The position numbers and the translations under genes are program-made. Below, piece by piece: positions 35,665-44,516 of a DNA stretch of 64,000 nt. The notes below the pieces were generated by a model. It did not search any database. It was not told the DNA's origin and saw only the letters and a list, made by a program, of their open reading frames with translations. Within the stretch, counting starts at the first letter, position 1, and each line of letters starts with the position of its first letter. The stretch comes from Burkholderiaceae bacterium (lineage in GTDB: Bacteria; Pseudomonadota; Gammaproteobacteria; Burkholderiales; Burkholderiaceae_C): contig JACKLM010000007.1 in assembly GCA_024235895.1 (NCBI GenBank), positions 124,001 through 188,000 of the forward strand, in the 5' to 3' direction.

Positions 35665-36684
35665 GTGACGCCAACTGACCCTGCCGCCGGCGCGTCGCCG
35701 GTTGTTGCACCGCAGCCGATGCAGGCCGCGCGGGAGCAGCCAGCGGCTGCACCGGCAGCGACGTCCACGACGTCCGAGCCGCGCGCGAGCACCGCCGCAC
35801 GTCCGCTGACCGGGCTGCTGCTCGCCGCTGCAGGATCGGTGGCGTTCGCCGGCAAGGCGATCATCGTCAAGCTCGCCTACCGCTACGAGGGCATGGACGC
35901 GGTGACCCTGATCATGCTGCGCATGCTGCTCGCGCTGCCGCTGTTCGCGCTGCTCGCGTGGTGGGCGGGCCGCGGCCGGCCGGCGCTGTCGTGGCGCGAC
36001 CGGGCGACCGTCGTCGGGCTCGGGTTCAGCGGCTACTACCTGGCGAGCTTTCTGGACTTCGCCGGCCTGGCCTACATCAGCGCGAGCCTCGAGCGCCTGA
36101 TCCTGTACCTGACGCCGACGCTGGTGCTGCTCTTGTCGGTCGTCGTGTTCCGCCAGCGCGTGCACCGCCTGCAGGCGACGGCGCTGGCGGTCAGCTATGC
36201 CGGCGTGCTGCTGGTGTTCGGGCGCGAGGCGACGCTGCAGGGGCGCGACGTGCTGCTCGGCTCGGCGCTGGTGCTCGGCGGCACGCTGAGCTACGCGGTC
36301 TACATGGTCTACAGCGGCCGGGCCGTGCGACGGCTGGGCGCGCTGAGGCTGACCGGGCTGGCCACCAGCGTGGCCTGCGTGCTGTGCATCGGGCAGTACA
36401 TGCTGCTCGAGCCGCTGGGCGCGCTGCGCGAGGTGCCGGCGCCGGTGTGGGGGCTGTCGCTGCTCAACGCGACGCTTTGCACCTTCGCCCCGGTGCTGAT
36501 GGTGATGATGGCGATCGAGCGCATCGGCGCCACGGCGACGGCGCAGGTCGGCATGGTCGGGCCGCTGGCGACGATCGCGATGGGCGTGCTGCTGCTCGGC
36601 GAGCCGTTCACGCCCTGGTTGGTCGTCGGCACGCTGCTGGTGCTGGCCGGCGTCGGCCTGCTGATGCGCGTGCCGCGCGGCTGA
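35665..36684 (+). CDS. EamA/DMT family transporter
   Basis: About 339 residues, with ten hydrophobic segments arranged as two EamA halves: LTGLLLAAAGSVAFAGKAII opens the first half and LLGSALVLGGTLSYAVYMVY the second. GLAYISASLERLILYLTPTL is typical of the family. EamA proteins export or import metabolites and amino acids; the substrate cannot be predicted. The start is uncertain: the GTG at 35665 gives a 55-residue hydrophilic tail, and an ATG at 35719 would shorten it. Neither has a convincing ribosome-binding site. Confidence 0.82.
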   Translation: MTPTDPAAGASPVVAPQPMQAAREQPAAAPAATSTTSEPRASTAARPLTGLLLAAAGSVAFAGKAIIVKLAYRYEGMDAVTLIMLRMLLALPLFALLAWWAGRGRPALSWRDRATVVGLGFSGYYLASFLDFAGLAYISASLERLILYLTPTLVLLLSVVVFRQRVHRLQATALAVSYAGVLLVFGREATLQGRDVLLGSALVLGGTLSYAVYMVYSGRAVRRLGALRLTGLATSVACVLCIGQYMLLEPLGALREVPAPVWGLSLLNATLCTFAPVLMVMMAIERIGATATAQVGMVGPLATIAMGVLLLGEPFTPWLVVGTLLVLAGVGLLMRVPRG

Positions 36685-36819
36685 CGGGCTGCCGGCCGGC
36701 GGCGTCGCCAGCCGGCGCTGATGGTCGGCCCCGATGGGGCGACCCGACGATTTGCGCTAGGCTCGCGCCTCGCGCGTCACCCGCGACTCGCCGGCCGCGC
36801 GCGCCCGCCGACCCCGTCC

Positions 36820-37593
36820 ATGCTCGAACTGCACAACCTCGTCAAGGCCTTCGGCGGATTCCACGCCGTCGACGGCTGCTCGTTCAAGGTCGAGCAGGGC
36901 CAGATCCTCGGCCTGATCGGGCCCAACGGCGCCGGCAAGACGACGCTGTTCAACCTGGTGGCCGGCGCTTTCCCGGCCACGCGCGGCGCGATCCGCTTTC
37001 GCGGCGAGGACATCACGCGGCTGCGCACCGACCAGCGCTTCCACCGTGGGCTGGTGCGCACCTTCCAGATCCCGCACGAGTTCGGACGCCTGCGCGTGCT
37101 GGAGAACCTGATGATGGTGCCGCCGGCGCAGCACGGCGAGCGGCTGCTCGCCAACTGGACGCGCTGGCGCAGGGTGCGCGCCGAGGAGGAGCGCGTGCGC
37201 GAGCGCGCCTGGGACACGCTGCGCTTCCTCGAGCTGACCCACGTCGCCGAGGAGCGCGCCGGCAACCTCTCGGGCGGGCAGAAGAAGCTGCTCGAGCTCG
37301 GCCGCACGATGATGACCGACGCCAGGCTGGTGCTGCTCGACGAGCCGGCCGCCGGCGTCAACCGCACGCTGCTGCGCAAGCTGGAGGAGAAGATCCAGCG
37401 CCTGAACCGCGAGCGCGGCTACACCTTCGTGCTGATCGAGCACGACATGGAGATGATCGAGAAACTGTGCGACCCGGTGGTCTGCATGGCCGAGGGCAAG
37501 GTGCTGATCGAAGGAACGTTCGGCACCGTCCGCAGCGACCCGCGCGTGCTCGAGGCCTACCTCGGCGAGACCGTCGGGGAGCCGGCTGCATGA
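36820..37593 (+). CDS. livG: Branched-chain amino acid-type ABC transporter, ATPase LivG
   Basis: A 257-residue ATPase: Walker A GLIGPNGAGKTTLFNLV, signature NLSGGQKKLLELGRTMM, Walker B LVLLDEPAAGVN and the switch His in LIEHDMEMIE. The extended loop between Walker A and the signature, and the C-terminal region, are LivG-like. The first gene of livG-F-H-M-K. The ATG at 36820 directly starts MLELHNLVKAFGGFHAVDG. Its stop overlaps the livF start (ATGA). The system's substrate may be branched-chain or other amino acids, amides or aromatic compounds; sequence alone does not settle this. Confidence 0.93.
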   Translation: MLELHNLVKAFGGFHAVDGCSFKVEQGQILGLIGPNGAGKTTLFNLVAGAFPATRGAIRFRGEDITRLRTDQRFHRGLVRTFQIPHEFGRLRVLENLMMVPPAQHGERLLANWTRWRRVRAEEERVRERAWDTLRFLELTHVAEERAGNLSGGQKKLLELGRTMMTDARLVLLDEPAAGVNRTLLRKLEEKIQRLNRERGYTFVLIEHDMEMIEKLCDPVVCMAEGKVLIEGTFGTVRSDPRVLEAYLGETVGEPAA

Positions 37594-38303
37594 CGCCCGA
37601 GCCGCTGTTGCGCCTGCAGGCGCTGCGCGGCGGCTACGGCGACGCCGACATCCTGCACGGCGTGGACCTGACGGTGGCGCCGCGCGAGATCGTCGTCATC
37701 GTCGGCCCGAACGGAGCCGGCAAGTCGACCGCGATGAAGGCGATCTTCGGCCTGCTGAAGATCCGCGGCGGCCGCGTGCTGTTCGACGGCGACGACATCA
37801 CCGGCTGGGCGCCCAACCGCATCGTCCAGCGCGGCATCTGCTACGTGCCGCAGGTCGACAACGTCTTCCGCGAGATGACGGTGCACGAGAATCTCGAGAT
37901 GGGCGCCTTCCTGCGCCGCGGCGACCTCGGCGCCGCCTACGAGCATGTCTACGAGCTGTTCCCCGACCTGCGCGCCAAGCGCCGGGCGCTGGCCGGCGAC
38001 CTCTCGGGCGGCCAGCGGCAGATGGTCGCGATGGGCCGCGCGCTGATGCTGCAGCCCAAGCTGCTGCTGCTCGACGAGCCGACCGCCGGCCTGTCGCCCA
38101 AGTACATGGAACAGATCTTCCAGATCACGCGCGATGTGCGCGACAGCGGCGTGGCGATCCTGCTCGTCGAGCAGCACGCCAAGCAGGCGCTGGCCTTCTG
38201 CGACCGCGGCTACGTGCTGGCCACCGGCGCCAACCGCCACGAGGGCAGCGGCGCGGCACTGCTGGCCGACCGCGAGGTGGCCGAGATGTTTCTCGGCGGC
38301 TGA
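37590..38303 (+). CDS. livF: Branched-chain amino acid-type ABC transporter, ATPase LivF
   Basis: A 237-residue ATPase: Walker A VIVGPNGAGKSTAMKAIFGL, signature LSGGQRQMVAMGRALM, Walker B LLLLDEPTAGLSP and switch His in LLVEQHAKQAL. It pairs with LivG to drive uptake through LivH/LivM. Start ATG at 37590 overlaps the livG stop by 4 nt, indicating coupled translation. The block YVPQVDNVFREMTVHENLEMG is typical of LivF. Confidence 0.93.
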   Translation: MTPEPLLRLQALRGGYGDADILHGVDLTVAPREIVVIVGPNGAGKSTAMKAIFGLLKIRGGRVLFDGDDITGWAPNRIVQRGICYVPQVDNVFREMTVHENLEMGAFLRRGDLGAAYEHVYELFPDLRAKRRALAGDLSGGQRQMVAMGRALMLQPKLLLLDEPTAGLSPKYMEQIFQITRDVRDSGVAILLVEQHAKQALAFCDRGYVLATGANRHEGSGAALLADREVAEMFLGG

Positions 38304-38335
38304 AGCGCAACGCAGACCACACCGGCCGATGCGCG

Positions 38336-39208
38336 ATGGGCTTCGTCGACTTCCTCAACTTCTACCTCGTGCCGGGGATCCTGCTCGGGTCGATCTACGC
38401 CGTCGGCGCGATCGGCATCACGCTGGTGTTCGGCATCCTGCGTTTCGCCCACCTCGCACACGGCGACATGGCCACGCTCGGCGCCTACCTGGTGCTCGGC
38501 GCGATGGCGATCGGCGGACTGAACCCGTGGCTGGCGCTGCCGCTGGCGATGGCGATCGCGGCGCTGCTGGCGGTGCTGCTGGACAAGGCCTTCTACGACT
38601 ACCTGCGCGAGCGGCCCAGGATCCTGACCGTGATGGCCTCGCTCGGCGTGGCGCTGATGCTGCGCTCGGTGGTCCAGGTCGTCTGGGGCGTCGACCCGCT
38701 GAGCTACCGCACCGGCATCGTGTTCGCCGACGAGTACCTCGGCGTGCGGCTGCGCCCACGCGAGATCTACACGCTGCTGGCGGTGGTCGGCATCGTCTTC
38801 GGGCTCGAGCTGTTCCTGTTCCGCACGCGCTGGGGCAAGGCGATGCGGGCGATGTCCGACAACCCGGACCTGGCGCGGCTGTCGGGGATCGACATCCGGC
38901 AGGTGACGACGATGACCTGGATCCTCGTCGGCGCGCTGACCGCGGCGTCCGGTTTCTTCCTCGGCATCAATACCGAGCTGACGCCGATGATGGGCTGGTT
39001 CGTGCTGCTGCCGATGTTCGCCGCCGCCATCCTCGGCGGGGTCGGCAAGGTCTGGGGCGCGGTGCTCGGCGGGCTGGTCGTCGGCATCGCCGAGGAGCTC
39101 TCGGTGCTGGTGATGCCGGCGGCGTACAAGTCCGCCACCGCGTTCGTCATCCTGCTGGCGATCCTGCTGCTGCGCCCGCGCGGCCTGCTCAACGGCAAGG
39201 TGCTGTGA
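38336..39208 (+). CDS. livH: Branched-chain amino acid-type ABC permease LivH
   Basis: A 290-residue inner-membrane permease with about eight membrane segments. Conserved landmarks are GSIYAVGAIGITLVFGILRFAHLAHGDMATLGAY near the N-terminus and the coupling-helix region MRAMSDNPDLARLSGIDIRQV, which contacts the ATPases. It follows livF by 32 nt and ends 1 nt before the livM ATG. LivH and LivM form the transmembrane channel. Confidence 0.93.
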   Translation: MGFVDFLNFYLVPGILLGSIYAVGAIGITLVFGILRFAHLAHGDMATLGAYLVLGAMAIGGLNPWLALPLAMAIAALLAVLLDKAFYDYLRERPRILTVMASLGVALMLRSVVQVVWGVDPLSYRTGIVFADEYLGVRLRPREIYTLLAVVGIVFGLELFLFRTRWGKAMRAMSDNPDLARLSGIDIRQVTTMTWILVGALTAASGFFLGINTELTPMMGWFVLLPMFAAAILGGVGKVWGAVLGGLVVGIAEELSVLVMPAAYKSATAFVILLAILLLRPRGLLNGKVL

Positions 39209-39209
39209 G

Positions 39210-40190
39210 ATGGACCTGATCGGCCTGGCGAACTACGCCGTCTTCGTCGCCATCCTGATGGGCATCTACGCGCTGCTGGCGCTCGGGCTGAACATCCAGT
39301 GGGGATTCAGCGGGCTGTTCAACGCCGGCATCGCGGGCTTCTTCGCGATCGGCGCCTACACCTCGGCGATCCTGACCAGCCCGACGGTCGCGGGCCGGGT
39401 CGGCGGCTTCGACCTGCCGATCGTAATCGGCTGGGTCGGCGCGATGGCGATGGCCGGGCTGATCGCGTGGCCGATCGGGCGCGTGTGCCTGCGATTCCGC
39501 TCGGACTACCTCGCGATCGCGACCATCGGCGTGGCCGAGATCATCCGCCTCGTGATCCGCACCGAGGACTGGCTGACCGGAGGCCCGCGCGGGATCATCG
39601 CGATCCCGCGGCCGTTCGGCGACCTGGCGTACATGCCGTCGCAGCTCGCCTTCCTGGCGCTGGTGGTCGTGCTGGTGGCGCTGGCCTACGCGCTGATCGA
39701 GCGCCAGCTGCGCGCGCCGTGGGGGCGCATGATGCGGGCGATCCGCGACAACGAGCTCGCCGCTGCGGCGATGGGCAAGCACATCGAGGCGCGCCGGCTG
39801 CAGGCCTTCGTCTTCGGCTCGGCGGTGATGGGGCTGGCCGGCGCGCTGTTCGTGCACTTCAACCGCTCGGTCACGCCGGAGGCGATCGACCCGATGCTCG
39901 CGACCTTCCTCGTGTGGATCATGCTGATCCTCGGCGGGTCGGGCAACAACCGCGGCGCGATCCTGGGCGCGGTCGTGATCTGGGGCATCTGGTCGCTGTC
40001 GGAGCTGCTGACCGACCGCCTGCCGACCGAGGTCGCGGTGCAGGCCAAGTACGTGCGCGTGTTCGTCATCGGGCTGACGCTGCAGCTCGTCCTTCGCTTC
40101 AGGCCCGAAGGTATACTGCCCGAACACGAGCCGGGCCGCGCGTCGCCGCCCCCCGGTGCGGCGCCGCCCGGTGCCGCCGATGGTCGCTGA
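39210..40190 (+). CDS. livM: Branched-chain amino acid-type ABC permease LivM
   Basis: A 326-residue permease with about eight membrane segments. It has the LivM N-terminal block YALLALGLNIQWGFSGLFNAGIAGFFAIGAY, the coupling helix WGRMMRAIRDNELAAAAMGKHIEARRLQAFVFGSA and GRNRGAI-type loop (GNNRGAILGAVVIWG). The last ~25 residues are a Pro/Gly-rich cytoplasmic tail. A TATACT hexamer within its 3' end may be a promoter for livK. Confidence 0.93.
   Translation: MDLIGLANYAVFVAILMGIYALLALGLNIQWGFSGLFNAGIAGFFAIGAYTSAILTSPTVAGRVGGFDLPIVIGWVGAMAMAGLIAWPIGRVCLRFRSDYLAIATIGVAEIIRLVIRTEDWLTGGPRGIIAIPRPFGDLAYMPSQLAFLALVVVLVALAYALIERQLRAPWGRMMRAIRDNELAAAAMGKHIEARRLQAFVFGSAVMGLAGALFVHFNRSVTPEAIDPMLATFLVWIMLILGGSGNNRGAILGAVVIWGIWSLSELLTDRLPTEVAVQAKYVRVFVIGLTLQLVLRFRPEGILPEHEPGRASPPPGAAPPGAADGR
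40112..40117 (+). promoter_or_regulatory. Putative internal -10 element ahead of livK
   Basis: TATACT lies inside the end of livM, 138 nt before the livK ATG. Internal promoters ahead of the abundant binding protein are common for ABC operons. No clear -35 hexamer accompanies it. Confidence 0.35.
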
Positions 40191-40254
40191 CGCGGGCGAG
40201 TCCGGTTTTCCCCACCCGGTGCCCTGCGAGGCACCTCTCAGGAGATCTCAGCTC

Positions 40255-41463
40255 ATGAAGACGCGTTTCCTCGGCAAGCTCGCGGGCGCCGCCGGCGCCG
40301 CCGCGCTGCTGGCGGGCCTGCCGGCCCAGGCGCAGGACATCAAGGTCGGTCTGCTCGGCGGCATCACCGGCCCGATCGCGGCGATGGCGCCGCCGATGGT
40401 CGACGCCGCGAAGCTGGCGTTCAGCCAGGTCAACGCCGGGGGCGGGATCCTGAACGGGCGCAAGATCGAAACCGTGGTCGGCGACAGCGGCTGCAACCCG
40501 CAGGCCGGCACCGACGCCGCGACCAAGGCGGCCAACATCGACCGCGTGATCGCGCTCGTCGGCCCGCACTGCTCGGGGGCTGTGCTCGCGGTGGCCAACT
40601 CGGTCGCCGTCCCGGCCGGCGTGCTGCTGGTCACGCCGTCGGGCACGTCGCCGGCGATCACTGCGCTGGCGGACCGCGACCTCGTCTACCGCACCGTGCC
40701 GTCGGACGACTACCAGGGGCGTGCGCTGGCGCGAACCGTCAAGGCGCGCGGCATCGGCAGCGTGGCCGTGACCTACCTGAACAACGACTACGGCAAGGGC
40801 CTGGGCGAGGCCTTCAAGGCCGAGTTCGAGGCCATCGGTGGCAAGGTCGCGGCCTACTCGGGCCACGAGGAGGGCAAGGCCTCGTACCGCTCCGAGCTGG
40901 CGCAGCTCGCGCGCAGCGGCGCCGACACGCTGGTCGTCTTCGACTACGGCGACGGCACCGGGCTGACCATGCTGCGCCAGGCGCTGGAAAACCGGATGTT
41001 CAAGAACTACATCGGCGCCGACGGCATGAAGTCCGACGCCGTCATCAAGGCGCTGGGGGCCGACAACCTGAAGACCTTCTTCACCTCGGCGCCGGTGGGC
41101 GAGGCGGGCGCGTCCAAGCAGGCCTTCGACAAGGCCTTCAGCGCCGCCGGCGGCCGGCCGGACGCGATCTTCGCCGGCAATTCGTACGACGCCGCGTTCC
41201 TCGTCGCACTGGCGATCGAGCATGCCGGTGGCGACCGCAGCAAGCTCGCCGCGTCGCTGAGGGCGGTGTCGTCGGCGCCGGGTGAGGCCATCCTGCCGGG
41301 CGAGTGGGCCAAGGCCAAGCAGGCGATCGCGCAAGGCCGCGACATCGACTACAAGGGTGCCACCGGCGACCACGAGTTCGACAAGAGCGGCGACGTGCCG
41401 GGCGCCTACGCCTTCTTCGGTGTCAAGGGCAGCACCTACGAGGCGCTCGCCTCGATGAAGTAG
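40255..41463 (+). CDS. livK: Periplasmic substrate-binding protein LivK
   Basis: A 402-residue periplasmic binding protein. The signal peptide (MKTRFLGKLAGAAGAAALLA, cleavage after AQA) precedes DIKVGLLGGITGPIAAMAPP, the characteristic start of the Leu/Ile/Val-type family. The remainder shows the two-lobe fold (ALVGPHCSGAVLAVANSVAVP, VTPSGTSPAITAL, VAVTYLNNDYGKGLGEAF). An AGGAG site lies about 10 nt upstream of the ATG. A strong hairpin terminator follows. Ligand specificity is not evident; the family covers amino acids, amides and aromatic acids. Confidence 0.93.
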   Translation: MKTRFLGKLAGAAGAAALLAGLPAQAQDIKVGLLGGITGPIAAMAPPMVDAAKLAFSQVNAGGGILNGRKIETVVGDSGCNPQAGTDAATKAANIDRVIALVGPHCSGAVLAVANSVAVPAGVLLVTPSGTSPAITALADRDLVYRTVPSDDYQGRALARTVKARGIGSVAVTYLNNDYGKGLGEAFKAEFEAIGGKVAAYSGHEEGKASYRSELAQLARSGADTLVVFDYGDGTGLTMLRQALENRMFKNYIGADGMKSDAVIKALGADNLKTFFTSAPVGEAGASKQAFDKAFSAAGGRPDAIFAGNSYDAAFLVALAIEHAGGDRSKLAASLRAVSSAPGEAILPGEWAKAKQAIAQGRDIDYKGATGDHEFDKSGDVPGAYAFFGVKGSTYEALASMK

Positions 41464-41482
41464 GGCGCCTGCCGCCCCGGGG

Positions 41483-41522
41483 CGCGGGCCGGCGGCACAC
41501 GCCCCGGCCCGCGTCGGCTTTT
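41483..41522 (+). terminator. Rho-independent terminator of the liv operon
   Basis: A perfect 10-bp stem CGCGGGCCGG / CCGGCCCGCG (41483-41492 with 41504-41513) with an 11-nt loop is followed by TCGGC and TTTT. It starts 20 nt after the livK stop. Confidence 0.85.
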
Positions 41523-41569
41523 CAGCGCAGGCGGCGCACGGCCGCCTCGACGACCGACCGGATCGCGAC

Positions 41570-42358
41570 ATGGACATGGGCATCGCCGGCCGCTGGGCCC
41601 TGGTCTGCGCGGCCAGCAAGGGGCTGGGCCGCGGTTGCGCCCAGGCGCTGGCGCGCGAGGGCGTCAACCTCGTCCTCACCGCGCGCGGCCACGACGCGCT
41701 CGAGGCGACCGCGGCCGCGCTGCGGGCCTTGCCCGGCGCGGCCGAGGTGCGGCCGGTCGCCGGCGACATCACGACGCCCGAGGGCCGCGCGGCGGCGCTG
41801 GCGGCCTGCCCGCAGGTCGACATCCTGGTCACGAATGCCGGCGGGCCGCCGCCGGGCGACTTCCGCGACTGGGACGGCGACGCCTGGATGCGCGCGCTGC
41901 AGGCCAACATGCTGACGCCGATCGAGCTGATCAAGGCGGTCGTCGACGGCATGGCGGCGCGCGGATTCGGCCGCATCGTCAACATCACATCGGCCGCGGT
42001 CAGGGCGCCGATCGACATCCTGGGGCTGAGCAACGGCGCGCGCAGCGGGCTGACCGGATTCGTCGCCGGGCTGGCGCGCCAGCCGCAGCTCGCCAGCCGC
42101 AACGTCACGATCAACAACCTGCTGCCCGGTGCGTTCGACACCGACCGCCTGCGCGCGACGCTGCAGGGCGCGGCCACCAAGGCAGGCCGCAGCGTCGACG
42201 AGATCGCCGACGCGCGCCGCCAGGGCGTCCCGGCGCGCCGATTCGGCGACGCGGCCGAGTTCGGCGCGCTGTGCGCCTTCGTCTGCAGCGCGCACGCCGG
42301 CTACCTGACGGGGCAGAACCTGCTGATCGACGGCGGGGCCTATCCGGGGACGTTCTGA
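41570..42358 (+). CDS. SDR family protein with non-canonical active site
   Basis: A 262-residue Rossmann-fold protein. The cofactor loop is ALVCAASKGLGRGCAQAL (TGxxxGxG-like), followed by the NAGG-type strand ILVTNAGGPPPGDF, the catalytic Ser in VNITSAAVRAP and the C-terminal LTGQNLLIDGGAYPGTF. At the position of the YxxxK catalytic pair, the sequence reads SNGARSGLTG, so the Tyr and Lys of classical dehydrogenases are missing. This belongs to the 3-oxoacyl-ACP-reductase-like subgroup whose catalysis is unclear. Two in-frame ATGs (41570, 41576) are equivalent candidates. Confidence 0.85.
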   Translation: MDMGIAGRWALVCAASKGLGRGCAQALAREGVNLVLTARGHDALEATAAALRALPGAAEVRPVAGDITTPEGRAAALAACPQVDILVTNAGGPPPGDFRDWDGDAWMRALQANMLTPIELIKAVVDGMAARGFGRIVNITSAAVRAPIDILGLSNGARSGLTGFVAGLARQPQLASRNVTINNLLPGAFDTDRLRATLQGAATKAGRSVDEIADARRQGVPARRFGDAAEFGALCAFVCSAHAGYLTGQNLLIDGGAYPGTF

Positions 42359-42423
42359 TACGCGCCTGTGCTCGATAGTCACGGATCGGGTGCTCGCCGA
42401 TCGACCGCCAACGCGATCCGGTA

Positions 42424-43026
42424 TCAGCCCGCCTCGCGCGGCGCCCAGTCGGCGAGCAGATCGTCGACGCCGGCGCGCGGGCGGCGGCGCGCCGCGGTCG
42501 CGGTGCCGATCGAGACGAAGCACACCGGGCGCTCGTCCGAAGCCAGCCCGGCGTCGCGCGCGAACGCGGCGCTGCGCAGCGCGCGCCCGCTGGTCAGCAT
42601 GGCGCCGAATCCCATCGCGTGCGCGGCCAGCAGCAGGTTCATCAGCCCCGCACCCAACGTCACGTAGCGCTCGGTGTCGACCACATCGTCGTGCGCGGGC
42701 GCGAGCCGCACCACCGCCAGCAGCAGCGTCGGCGCGCGGTCGGCCTTGGCGCGCGCATCGGCGCGGGCGGTGGCGTCGGCGTCGGGGTCGCGCTCGTGCA
42801 GCGCGGCCTCGAACAGCTCGGCCAGCCGCGCGCGCTGCGCCGGCGCGATGCGCAGCAGCCGCCACGGCGCCAGCTCGCGATGGTCGGGCGCGCAGGCGGC
42901 GGCGGCGATCATCTGGCGCAGCTGCGCCTCGGTCGGCCCCGGATCGACGAGCTTCTTCGGCGAGACCGAATGGCGGCTGGCGATCAGCTCCAGCGTGAAG
43001 GCGAGCGGGTCGAAGGGCTCGGGCAT
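42424..43026 (-). CDS. Nitroreductase family flavoprotein
   Basis: A 200-residue FMN-dependent nitroreductase fold. It has the N-terminal RHSVSPKKLVDPGPTEAQL, then AAAACAPDHRELAPWRLLRI (FMN and substrate binding) and the conserved GAGLMNLLLAAHAMGFGAMLTSG segment. Closest in pattern to the short YdjA/TdsD-like nitroreductases that work as dimers with NAD(P)H. Physiological substrate is unknown. It is convergent with the SDR gene (65-nt gap) and is followed upstream by the EamA gene on the same strand. Confidence 0.85.
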   Translation of the reverse strand: MPEPFDPLAFTLELIASRHSVSPKKLVDPGPTEAQLRQMIAAAACAPDHRELAPWRLLRIAPAQRARLAELFEAALHERDPDADATARADARAKADRAPTLLLAVVRLAPAHDDVVDTERYVTLGAGLMNLLLAAHAMGFGAMLTSGRALRSAAFARDAGLASDERPVCFVSIGTATAARRRPRAGVDDLLADWAPREAG

Positions 43027-43125
43027 GGCAGGTGACGGGGCTTGGCGGCTGGACGGGCGTGGGCGGGGCCGGGCTTCGATCGAGGGGTGTGCATGGCGGC
43101 CGGTGGCGATGTCTCGGCCTGCGCC

Positions 43126-44064
43126 TCAGCGCCGCGACGACGCGACGATGCCGCCGACGATGAGCGCGAAGGCGGCGCCATGGTAGAGCCGCGGCGGCTC
43201 GCCGAGCAACGCCGCCGACATCAGCGCCGCCAGCAGCGGTGTCAGGTTGGCGAAGAAGCCGGCCAGCGCCGGCCCGACCGCAGCCACGCCGAGACCCCAG
43301 CAGCGGTAGGCGAGCACCGACGGCCCGATCGCCAGGAAGCCGACGACGAGCGCGATCGTCCAGCCCGGCAGCGCGTCGGACGCCACTGCAGGTGCGGTCG
43401 TCGCAAACGCGGCCTCCAGCCCCGCCGCGCCCCCGGCCCACGCGAGCCCGAACAGCACCTGGATCAGCAGGAACTCGGCCCAGTCCCAGCGCGGCCGCGC
43501 GGCACCCGCGAGCGACGCCGGCGGCCGCGCGAGCTGCCAGCTGTACAGCGCCCAGCTCAGCGCCGCCAGCAGCATCCACAGGTCGCCCGGCACCAGCCGC
43601 AGCGATGCGAGCTGCGAGGCCTCGCCGCGCAGCAGCACGACCAGCACCCCGAGCGCCGACAGCGCCGCACCCAGCCACTGCAGCGGCCGCGGGTGCTCGC
43701 GGTACAAGGCCACGCCGATCAGCATCATCCACAGCGGCACGCTGGCGGCGATCAGCGTCACGTTGACCGGGGTCGAGGTCGTCAGCGCGACATATTGCAG
43801 CGCGTTGTAGGCACCGACCCCCAGCCCGCCGAGCAGCGCCAGCTCGCGCCAGCGCGCGGCGATCTGGCGCCGCCGGTCGGCTGTCGCCAGCGCGCACCAG
43901 CCCAGCGGCAGCAACAGCACGAGCGCCGCCGCCCAGCGCATCGCATTGAGCGCCAGCGGCGGCACCTGCCCTGCCATCATGCGGCCGATCAGCGCATTGC
44001 CCGCCCACATCAGCGGCGGCACCAGCAGCAGCAGCGCGACGCGCGGCGTCAGGCCCGGGTTCAC
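43126..44064 (-). CDS. EamA/DMT family transporter
   Basis: A 312-residue membrane protein with ten hydrophobic segments in two EamA repeats: VALLLLVPPLMWAGNALIGR opens the first and LWMLLAALSWALYSWQLA the second. Starts at a GTG (44064) that overlaps the stop of the DUF2007 gene (GTGA), so translation is likely coupled. Substrate unknown. The C-terminal GAAFALIVGGIVASSRR is usual for the family. Confidence 0.85.
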   Translation of the reverse strand: MNPGLTPRVALLLLVPPLMWAGNALIGRMMAGQVPPLALNAMRWAAALVLLLPLGWCALATADRRRQIAARWRELALLGGLGVGAYNALQYVALTTSTPVNVTLIAASVPLWMMLIGVALYREHPRPLQWLGAALSALGVLVVLLRGEASQLASLRLVPGDLWMLLAALSWALYSWQLARPPASLAGAARPRWDWAEFLLIQVLFGLAWAGGAAGLEAAFATTAPAVASDALPGWTIALVVGFLAIGPSVLAYRCWGLGVAAVGPALAGFFANLTPLLAALMSAALLGEPPRLYHGAAFALIVGGIVASSRR

Positions 44065-44402
44065 GCCGGCGGCTCCGCGCCGGCGGCCTCGCGCAGCGCC
44101 GCCGGCATCGGCGCGCCGCAGTTCCAGCACTGCTCGAACGGCCCATCGACAACCTCGCCGCAGGCATGGCACAGCCAGTGGCGCGGCGGCGGATGCTGCA
44201 GCGTATCCAGCAATCCACGCGCCTCGTCGAGCCGCGCGTCGTCGGCGATCCAGACCTCGGGCAGCGCCTGGTCGGGCGGGATCTCGCCCGCGATGCCGCT
44301 GGCGTAGGCGCGCTGCACGCTGGCGTCGATGCCGGCGTGGCGCAGCATGTCGGCCCACAGCGTGGCCAGCGCGAGGTTGGGGGCGTGGACGAGCCGCTTC
44401 AT
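44061..44402 (-). CDS. DUF2007-type protein with C-terminal zinc ribbon
   Basis: A 113-residue protein. The N-terminal half (MKRLVHAPNLALATLWADML, then GIAGEIPPDQALPEVWIAD, EARGLLDTL) matches the DUF2007 putative signal-transducing family. The C-terminal half has two CxxC pairs, CHACGEVVDGPFEQCWNCG, forming a likely zinc ribbon. Function not established. The start at 44402 gives the usual MKRL-like N-terminus. The gene is divergent from the quinone oxidoreductase gene, with 114 nt between starts. Confidence 0.8.
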   Translation of the reverse strand: MKRLVHAPNLALATLWADMLRHAGIDASVQRAYASGIAGEIPPDQALPEVWIADDARLDEARGLLDTLQHPPPRHWLCHACGEVVDGPFEQCWNCGAPMPAALREAAGAEPPA

Positions 44403-44516
44403 CGCCGCCGATGGTGCCACGGCGCGCGTGCGGCCGCCGTCTGCGCTAACCTGCATGCCGCGCCGCCGCGCGCGGCACCCCTTTCCGCGAACGAGAATCC
44501 CGGCAGGAGCCCCACG

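Noticed and set aside
35444..35668. A 74-codon frame beginning with GTG inside the stop of the FAD oxidoreductase gene
   Set aside because: Product is repeats of Lys/Ala/Gly/Glu followed by Arg-rich sequence; more likely intergenic repeat DNA.
42359..42423. Gap between the SDR and nitroreductase genes examined for a terminator
   Set aside because: No stable hairpin with a T-run could be identified.
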